DNA of 64,000 bases from Sophora flavescens. Taxonomy: Eukaryota; Streptophyta; Magnoliopsida; Fabales; Fabaceae. The stretch is from positions 238,762,019-238,826,018 of the forward strand of contig CM061062.1 in NCBI GenBank assembly GCA_030762895.1. The letters run 5' to 3'. The notes below the pieces were generated by a model, which saw nothing but the letters and a program-made list of their open reading frames with translations, ran no database searches and had not been told where the DNA came from. The position numbers were made by a program, and so were the translations under genes. Of this stretch, positions 57,427 to 64,000 are shown piece by piece; the first letter of the stretch is position 1, and every line of letters starts with the position of its first letter.

Positions 57427-59877
57427 ATGGCTGATCAAGATGAAAATCCCTTCTACTTGCATCCTTCTGATAACTCTGGGCTTGTTCTTGTTTCTCAACC
57501 TCTCGCTAAAGACAATTTCAGTTCTTGGAAGAGAGCAATGGAAATGGCACTCATAGCCAAGAACAAGATAGGGTTCATGGATGGCTTGATTCTTCCTCCT
57601 GTTGAGAATGATCCTATGTTTCGAACTTGGCGTCGCAACAACAATTTCGTGGCATCTTGGATCCTCGATGCCATTTCCAAAGACATTGTGGCGAGTGCAA
57701 GTGTTATTCATTCTTCAACTGCAACTACCATGTGGAAAGAATTGATAGAGAGGTTTCAGCAACGCATTGGACCTCGTGTGTTCCAATTGAAGCGAGAACT
57801 CCATAATTGCACTCTAGGATCCTTATCGGTGAGTCAATACTTCACCAAGATCAAGTCAATTTGGGAAGAATTGGGTGAATATGCACCTGTACATCACTGT
57901 AATTGTGGTGGTGTTCAACCGCTGATTGAGTATATGCAGAAAGAGCATGTATGGAACTTCTTAATGGGATTGAACGAGAGCTTCAGTTCAATTAGAGGGC
58001 AAATCTTGGCCATGGAGCCAATGCCACCAATTAATCATGCGTTTTCCTTGGTGCTGCACGAGGAAAAACAACGAGAAGTGAGTCATGTTCAAGAATCCTT
58101 TGATTCACAAATGGCATATACAGTTCAGTCCAACTATGCTGGGAAATTGAAGCAGCAACCCAAGAAAGACAGACCTCAGTGTGCTCATTGTGGTTTCTTT
58201 GGCCACACAAAGGACAAGTGTTTCAAATTGCATGGGTATCCCCCGGGTCACAAGAAGAATAGAGTTGCAAATCAGACTCCTATGGTTAATCTGGTTGGGG
58301 ATCAGTCTGGTGCAACCTCCAGTGACCTACCTTTGAACACACACCAATATCAACAGATGATTAACTATCCGCAACATCAAATGGCTCAGATGAGTGCCTC
58401 TGATGACACACACATTGATTCTAACATTGGTATGAGCTTTTCCATTTACCAGTCTAAATCAATTTCTGATCCTAACATCTGGATATTAGATTCAGGTGCC
58501 ACTGCACATATATGTCATTCATTATCTTTGTTTCATCAGTACACTCCTTTAATAGATAAGTTTGTGGTGCTTCTTAACAATACACACATACAAGTAGTAG
58601 GTTCAGGTTCCATCACTTTAGGACCACATTTCATTGTTCATAAAGTGCTTTATATCCCTGCCTTTCATGTTAATCTGCTGTCTGTTAGTGCACTTCTTAA
58701 TCAAACTCACTATTCTGTTCTGTTTTGTGCCAATGACTTCTTGATCCAGGACACACAGTTGTCGAGGGTGATTGGCACGGGTAAACAGTCTCAAGGATTG
58801 TACCTGTTTGAAGCTGATATAGCACACAAATCATCCAATAAAAATGTTTCTCAGTCACCTATTGTATGTTCTACCTTTGATAATAAAGCTGCCAATTTAT
58901 GGCACAATAGATTAGGACACTTATCTGATAAAATTCTGCATACACTTAGGCACAAAAGTCATTTGTTCATTCCTAAACAGTATAGTAGTCATACTTGCAA
59001 TGTATGTCCTATTTCCAAACTTAGACATTTACCATTCATTTCAAATAATCACTTTGCAGCTCAACCATTTGACTTGATTCATTGTGATGTGTGGGGCCCT
59101 TTTCATCATGCTACTCATGATGGGAAGCGTTATTTTTTGACCACAGTTGATGATTGTACTCGATTTTCTTGGATACATTTGATGAAATGTAAATCAGAAG
59201 TACCTCAATTGTTGAAGAACTTTGTTGCTTTTGTACAAACTCAGTTTAATAAGACTATCAAGGCTATCCGATATGATAATGCAAAGGAATTAGCCTTAAC
59301 TGATTTTCTGCAGAAAATGGGGATTCACCATCAATTCTCATGCCCACATAGACCTCAACAAAACTCAGTTGTTGAGCGAAAGCATCAACACTTTTTGAAT
59401 GTAGCTCATTCCCTCATGTTCCATCCTGGTTTGCCATTGAAATTCTGGGGAGAATCCGTGGCTACTGCAACATATCTGATAAATAGGACACCTTCAGTGT
59501 GTCTTAAAGATGCTACTCCTTATGAGCTGTTGTATGGAGATCAACCTGATTATAGCAGGCTCAGAGTTTTCGGGTGCTTGTGTTATGTGGCAACAATTCC
59601 TGCTTCAAGAACCAAGTTCTGTCCTCGAGCACTGACCCGTGTCTTCCTGGGATACCCTCTAGGATTTAAAGGTTACAAAGTGTATGACACTACTTCACAG
59701 AAGTTCCACATTTCAAGAGATGTTATCTTCCATGAAGATTTCTTTCCCTTTAAGTCTCTACTAGCACCTGAACACATCAGTCCTTTGCCAGATACCATTG
59801 TCCCAAAGCCTGTGAATGATATTGTCACACTCGACTTCAACAAATTCAGCAACCTCCTCCATTCCCTGTCCAACTAG
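57427..59877 (+). CDS. TE9 Gag-protease-integrase
   Basis: Open frame from ATG at 57427 (MADQDENPFYLHPSDNSGLV), about 110 bp after the primer site; frame is open further upstream but this ATG begins the family motif. Order: copia N-terminal domain (residues about 10-60), UBN2-like gag, CCHC knuckle CAHCGFFGHTKDKC (about 255), protease WILDSGATAHIC (about 356), GAG-pre-integrase (LWHNRLGHLS), integrase with D at HCDVWGP, D at IRYDNAKE and E at NSVVERKHQH. The usual TDNGKE reads YDNAKE but keeps its Asp. TAG at 59875-59877 results from a frameshift in the linker. Confidence 0.9.
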   Translation: MADQDENPFYLHPSDNSGLVLVSQPLAKDNFSSWKRAMEMALIAKNKIGFMDGLILPPVENDPMFRTWRRNNNFVASWILDAISKDIVASASVIHSSTATTMWKELIERFQQRIGPRVFQLKRELHNCTLGSLSVSQYFTKIKSIWEELGEYAPVHHCNCGGVQPLIEYMQKEHVWNFLMGLNESFSSIRGQILAMEPMPPINHAFSLVLHEEKQREVSHVQESFDSQMAYTVQSNYAGKLKQQPKKDRPQCAHCGFFGHTKDKCFKLHGYPPGHKKNRVANQTPMVNLVGDQSGATSSDLPLNTHQYQQMINYPQHQMAQMSASDDTHIDSNIGMSFSIYQSKSISDPNIWILDSGATAHICHSLSLFHQYTPLIDKFVVLLNNTHIQVVGSGSITLGPHFIVHKVLYIPAFHVNLLSVSALLNQTHYSVLFCANDFLIQDTQLSRVIGTGKQSQGLYLFEADIAHKSSNKNVSQSPIVCSTFDNKAANLWHNRLGHLSDKILHTLRHKSHLFIPKQYSSHTCNVCPISKLRHLPFISNNHFAAQPFDLIHCDVWGPFHHATHDGKRYFLTTVDDCTRFSWIHLMKCKSEVPQLLKNFVAFVQTQFNKTIKAIRYDNAKELALTDFLQKMGIHHQFSCPHRPQQNSVVERKHQHFLNVAHSLMFHPGLPLKFWGESVATATYLINRTPSVCLKDATPYELLYGDQPDYSRLRVFGCLCYVATIPASRTKFCPRALTRVFLGYPLGFKGYKVYDTTSQKFHISRDVIFHEDFFPFKSLLAPEHISPLPDTIVPKPVNDIVTLDFNKFSNLLHSLSN

Positions 59878-61679
59878 AAAATGAGCAACTTTTACCACAT
59901 GACCCTCATCCTGATCTCGACCAAGTACCACCAAATACCCCTCCAAACAACCCTCAACCAGAACCTGACCAAGTGCCACCAAATTTGCCTCAAAATCCTC
60001 CACCTGAACCACCACTCAGAAGGTCCACTCGAATACATAGGCCTCCCTCTCACCTACAGGACTACGTATGCACTGTACCTCATCCAATTCAAGAACATGT
60101 GACTTATGACAACCTCTCACCTACATATTGGGACTATGTGCTTCAAGTAGCTGCTGTGTATGAACCCCAATTTTTTCATCAAGCAGTGAAGCACTCAGAG
60201 TGGAGGCTAGCCATGGCAGAAGAACTAGCAGCTTTAGAAGCAAACCAGACATGGACAGTGCAGACACTTATGGAAGGGAAACAACCAATTGGGTGTCGAT
60301 GGCTCTACAAAGTCAAGTACAAGGCTGATGGTACCGCGGACAGATACAAAGCGAGGCTTGTTGCTCAGGATTTTACACAACAGGCTGGAATTGATTTCAC
60401 AGAAACATTCTCACCAGTGGCCAAGCTCACCACAGTGAGAGTGCTTCTGTCAATTGCAGCTCAAAACAAGTGGAATTTCCTTCAAATGGACAATAATAAT
60501 GCGTTCCTAAATGGGGAATTACATGAAGAAGTTTACATGAAGCTTCCCTTGGGCTACCCCTTGAAAGGAAATCACCTTGTTTGCAAACTCAATAAATCTT
60601 TGTATGGTTTGAGGCAAGCTTCACGACAATGGTACAATAAATTCTCCACCACTATTATCAAGTATGGTTTTCACCAAGGCACTGCAGATACATCTCTGTT
60701 TACCTTGGGTTCTGGAAAGACTTTGGTTGTGTTACTTGTATATGTGGACGACATAATAGTGGCCAGCCCCAACTGTGATCTTATTCAGTCCACAAAGGTC
60801 ATGCTTGAACAGAATTTCAAGCTCAAAGTGCTTGGAGACCTCAGATACTTCCTGGGACTCGAAATAGAAAAATCCCCAAATGGCATTCATCTATGTCAAA
60901 GAAAGTATGCCCTACAATTGTTAACTGCGGCAAAACCATTGCCAATTCCTATGGATCCTAGTTCCCCTCTCAATGATATTGATGGTGAGTTGATGTCTGA
61001 TATATCCCAATATCGTCGTCTCATTGGAAGACTGATCTATCTCACAATTTCCAGACCCGACATTGCATATACAGTAAACCGTCTCAGTCAATTCATGAGC
61101 AAACCTCGCACCCCTCACTTGCAAGCTGTGCACAATTTGCTTCGTTACATCAAAAGGACACCAGGGCAAGGCATATTCTTCCTTGATGCTTCCAATCTCA
61201 GACTTTCACCTTATGTGGATGCAGACTGGGGGAGTTGCTCAGTGTCATGTAAATCCACGACTGGATTTTGTGTCTACTTAGGCAATGCTCTCGTCACCTG
61301 GAAGTCCAAGAAGCAAGTCACGGTGGCTAGAAGCTCAGCAGAAGCTGAGTATCGAGCTCTAGCAACTCTCACTTCTGAACTTTTATGGCTGAAACAACTG
61401 TTGCGCACTTTTGAAGTCTCAGTTCCAAGCATCATGGTTTACTATGATAGCAAGTCTGCTATTCAGCTTGCTAGCAATCCTACTTGTAATGAACGATCGG
61501 AGAATATTGACATAGACTGTCATTTCATCCCAGAACGTGTACAAACCGGGTTCAACAAATTGATTCATGTGACTACTCATGATCCGCTAGCTGACCCACT
61601 TATGAAGGCACTACCAAAACCTCTTTTCACAAATCTGATCTCCAAGTTGGGACTCAGGGACATATATCTCCCAACTTGA
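59850..61679 (+). CDS. TE9 reverse transcriptase and RNase H
   Basis: The frame runs on from the linker (PPEPPLRRSTRIHRPP) in a different phase to TGA at 61677-61679. RT: GCRWLYKVKYKADGTADRYK, MDNNNAFLNGELHEEVYM, YGLRQASRQWY, YVDD at 60741-60752. RNase H: YVDADWGSC, ARSSAEAEYRALA, SKSAIQLASNP, ending LGLRDIYLPT. LDVNNAF reads MDNNNAF, an Asp-retaining variant. No stop inside. Host-type expression would need frameshifting or the ancestral frame to join the two parts. Confidence 0.9.
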   Translation, partial: QPPPFPVQLENEQLLPHDPHPDLDQVPPNTPPNNPQPEPDQVPPNLPQNPPPEPPLRRSTRIHRPPSHLQDYVCTVPHPIQEHVTYDNLSPTYWDYVLQVAAVYEPQFFHQAVKHSEWRLAMAEELAALEANQTWTVQTLMEGKQPIGCRWLYKVKYKADGTADRYKARLVAQDFTQQAGIDFTETFSPVAKLTTVRVLLSIAAQNKWNFLQMDNNNAFLNGELHEEVYMKLPLGYPLKGNHLVCKLNKSLYGLRQASRQWYNKFSTTIIKYGFHQGTADTSLFTLGSGKTLVVLLVYVDDIIVASPNCDLIQSTKVMLEQNFKLKVLGDLRYFLGLEIEKSPNGIHLCQRKYALQLLTAAKPLPIPMDPSSPLNDIDGELMSDISQYRRLIGRLIYLTISRPDIAYTVNRLSQFMSKPRTPHLQAVHNLLRYIKRTPGQGIFFLDASNLRLSPYVDADWGSCSVSCKSTTGFCVYLGNALVTWKSKKQVTVARSSAEAEYRALATLTSELLWLKQLLRTFEVSVPSIMVYYDSKSAIQLASNPTCNERSENIDIDCHFIPERVQTGFNKLIHVTTHDPLADPLMKALPKPLFTNLISKLGLRDIYLPT

Positions 61680-61686
61680 GGGGGGG

Positions 61687-61895
61687 TATCACCTCAACTG
61701 TATTCATTTTGTAATGAGTTCAAGTGGTTAGAAGTAACTATATGCCAGCTGGATAATTAGTTATTCTGTTATGAGTAATTAGAGCTAAATTAATAGCTAC
61801 TGTAATGTATAAATAGGGACCCTTGTGTATCTTGTATAGACATCAATGAATTACAGAAAGTTAATTTCAATCTTTCGATTCTTTGAGTGTTAATA
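61687..61895 (+). repeat. TE9 3' LTR
   Basis: 209 bp; single-copy version of the 5' LTR with few substitutions. Confidence 0.92.
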
Positions 61896-61900
61896 CAAAT

Positions 61901-62534
61901 ACGCTAGTAGGGATATTGCAAAAACCAAGGGTAAATTCCATACTCTAAACAGCCGACCGACGATTAGTCTCATAGCTAGTCGAAATGGCCAAAACTTGTG
62001 GGGATGGCCGGGATGCCACCGGGGAGCCAAAGACTCTAATATTTAGGATGGTTGATAAAAAAAAAAGATAGAGAGAAAGAAAATGAATAGTTTAAAATTC
62101 TATTCTTTTTACTGCCTCAAATCTTAATAATTTGAATCTTGACTACATGTTAGTTGGCAACAAAATTATTTTTGTAGTTATTTTAAACTGTGATTTCAAC
62201 AATTATATGCCAGGTACATTTGTACTGTATGTTGATTCGGATAAAGACAAGTGCATTATACAAGCCTTTGTTGATCAAACAAGATTTATGAGTATAATTA
62301 AGATCTTATGCTATTCATTTCGTCATGGGAAACTTTAGTAACTAAAATGACAGTTCATTTTGATATGTCACCATCAACTTAGATTAATTAAATAAAAAAA
62401 GAATAATAACATGGTTCCAAATATCAAATTAACTAAGGACAGCCTACTTTAGAAAAGGGAAAAAAAATCAGTCATTAAAGTGGAGACAATATGATGAGAA
62501 AGAAAAATAGGACAACAACTTTGAGATTGAAATT
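61901..62534. other. Intergenic stretch, nothing recognised
   Basis: AT-rich with short A runs; the 68-codon frame at 62132-62338 has no recognised domain. Confidence 0.6.
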
Positions 62535-62537
62535 TTG

Positions 62538-62910
62538 TTAAAGGTAAGAATCTTGAGATTCCTGAGATTAATTCAAGTCAAGTTTATGTTCAAGATCTTA
62601 GTGCTTTTCCAACTGTTGTTCAGAATAATTTTAATGTTTTATCTGCTTGGTTGGAAAAGCAAAAAGATGCTAGTACTTCTAAGGAAGGAGAGCAGAGTAA
62701 TAATGATGTTACTGAAGATGGTTTCACGGTGGTTACGTCCAAGTCTCAGAAGAAGTATGACCTGAGACTGAATAAAAATCCTAATCTCAGGTATACTTGA
62801 TTCTCGTTTATTTCGCATGGGTTTTGGTTTATATCCCCCCATATTTTTGTTTTCTTTTTTTATTTTATTAATAAATTTATGGTGAATTATCACCTTGTAT
62901 AAAAAAAAAG
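62538..62910 (+). pseudogene. Possible LINE (non-LTR) remnant
   Basis: One frame reads PEINSSQVYVQDLSAFPTVV, NNFNVLSAWLEKQK and EDGFTVVTSKSQKK before a stop near 62800. Such a W-L-E-KQK / GFTVV-SKSQKK pattern occurs near the C-terminus of ORF1-like parts of plant LINEs. A TTGTATAAAAAAAAA run at about 62896-62910 could be the poly(A) tail of a 5'-truncated copy. No RT or endonuclease is present and no target duplication was found. Confidence 0.35.
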
Positions 62911-63039
62911 GAGAGAGTCAAAACCAAAATAGAGCCCAGCTAAAGGTGTGGGGATCCCGTCTTTTCACCACACACAAAAGCTATATCATTACATTATTTT
63001 CATTTCAGCATTATTATTTCAACATTAAAATAGGATAAC

Positions 63040-63390
63040 AAAATTGAACGATAATTTTTATGGTTGATATAGTTCAAAAATGTGGTTAATGAAGTGTTGA
63101 GTTTGGTTAATGGCTATATCAAGGTGTCGCAACTCATTACTCATCACATCAACTGAACTTCGTTAACCATGATTTTGAACGTCATTAACCACGATTCTCA
63201 GGTTTTTAAATATGTATATTTGAACACCTGAAAATTTTGATTAATGATGTTCAAAATCATGGTTAATGATATTTAGTATATGGTTAATGGGTTATGGCGC
63301 ATTGATATATCTATTAATCAAACTCAATACTTCATTAGTCACATATTTTAACTGTATTAATCATAGAAATTGTTGTCAAATTTTAATATC
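63040..63390. repeat. 350-bp foldback (MITE-like)
   Basis: The two halves are inverted copies around a centre near 63215. For example GGTTAATGAAGTGTTGAG (left) pairs with CTCAATACTTCATTAGTC (right), and CATGATTTTGAACGTCATTA pairs with TAATGATGTTCAAAATCATG near the centre. No target duplication could be fixed, so the family is unknown. Confidence 0.75.
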
Positions 63391-64000
63391 ACATTTCGAT
63401 GTTCAAAAACATTTTTCTTTTCATTTATTTTAAAAAAGAAAAATTACCAAGCAAAGCATTCAATACAAAAAGAAATCTTTTGCAATTTAGTAGAATGATT
63501 GGTTAGTTAGTGCGGGATGACCTCTCCAGACCACAGTGTTATGCATTATTATAGGCAAATATGTGTAAAATATAAATTACGTACGTGGTACCTTTTATTT
63601 ATGATGTTCTATCTAGTTGGCACTTTTATCAAGTTACATGTTTGTTGGACCAGTTTTAATGCATAATTTAATAATCCCTCATGATTCAATTATAAACAAA
63701 ATTAACTAATTTCATATTTATTAAAGAAGTTAGTTAATTTATTTTAATTATCTTGATTTATATAAAAAAATAAGTTATAATTACTAAACTACCTTTTAAT
63801 TATCTCGAGAGTGTGCAATGCTCTTGAAAAAGTAAAAGGAGAATTGCTTGGATTGATTGATTATCTTGACTTTTGGAATACTTGGCATTAAGTAGAGTTG
63901 AATTGATTGGATTTTGCTTATATTTGAGTGCACAAAATATATGTATTTTTTTTGTTTATAATTGAGTCCAGAGGGAGTAGTAAATAATGCCATAGTCACA
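63391..64000. other. AT-rich intergenic end of window
   Basis: No gene or repeat boundary recognised. Confidence 0.6.

Larger units (their letters stand above)
56955..61895 (+). mobile_element. TE9: nearly intact copia element
   Basis: LTRs 56955-57315 (361 bp, with an internal 152-bp duplication) and 61687-61895 (209 bp), both TATCACCTCAACTG.. to ..GTGTTAATA. Flanks CAAGT (56950-56954) and CAAAT (61896-61900) give a target duplication with one mismatch. Primer site TGGTATCAAAGG at 57316; purine tract TTGAGGGGGGG before the 3' LTR. One frameshift near 59850 separates two long open frames covering all copia domains, so it is the youngest-looking element here. Confidence 0.94.

Overview
The window is nuclear DNA of a flowering plant, probably a eudicot. 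It holds GT-AG introns, plant-type Ty1/copia and Ty3/gypsy retrotransposons primed by initiator tRNA-Met or tRNA-Asp, hAT, Tourist and CACTA DNA transposons, and exons of two conserved plant genes. Codon use, dicot-like AT-rich introns and TE families do not let me name the species. No bacterial genes, CRISPR array, rRNA or tRNA gene was seen.

Host genes. (1) The 3' half of a Mic1-domain gene, the plant homologue of RMC1 (regulator of the MON1-CCZ1 Rab7 exchange factor), lies on the + strand from 2803 to 30909. Eight exons join in a continuous frame of about 540 codons ending in TGA; the 5' exons lie left of the window. Two introns are bloated by transposons: intron 4287-11883 (7.6 kb) and intron 14195-30732 (16.5 kb). 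(2) One exon of a PAM16/TIM16-like gene (mitochondrial import motor) lies at 44095-44182; its other coding exons were not found.

Transposon layout. 1-2188: 3'-truncated copia. Intron 4287-11883: a minus-strand copia LTR+gag remnant (4738-11089) split by a sense copia, TE2 (5302-10352), followed by a Tourist-like MITE (11121-11368). Next intron: a 165-bp hAT MITE (13405-13569). Intron 14195-30732: a roughly 540-bp hAT element (14529-29321) holding two copia insertions, TE3 (14848-19625) and TE4 (19835-29305). TE4 is broken by a minus-strand LTR element carrying a captured aminopeptidase-M1 fragment, and that element is broken in its own primer-binding site by a small non-autonomous LTR element, TE5 (24028-25882). 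32539-37271: a non-autonomous Athila-like gypsy element with many TCGC..GCGA palindromes. 38353-42843: a 4.5-kb element with TG..CA ends and a CATAA duplication, best read as a chromovirus-type solo LTR. 44850-49040: minus-strand copia TE6, landed in a (TA)n tract. 49190-49482: CACTA terminal repeats. 50241-55175: minus-strand copia TE7 inside the gag of another minus-strand copia, TE8 (49793-56048). 56955-61895: TE9, the most intact copia, one frameshift from a continuous gag-pol. 62535-62910: possible LINE remnant. 63040-63390: large foldback.

How it fits together. The window records repeated insertion into existing transposons, mostly in introns and intergenic DNA, while the RMC1 exons stay clean. 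Target-site duplications directly give the order of several insertions. All autonomous-type polyproteins here carry stops, frameshifts or deletions, TE9 the fewest. No wholly new cellular system was found; the strongest unusual items are the nested intron, the gene-capturing LTR element and the palindrome-rich gypsy element.
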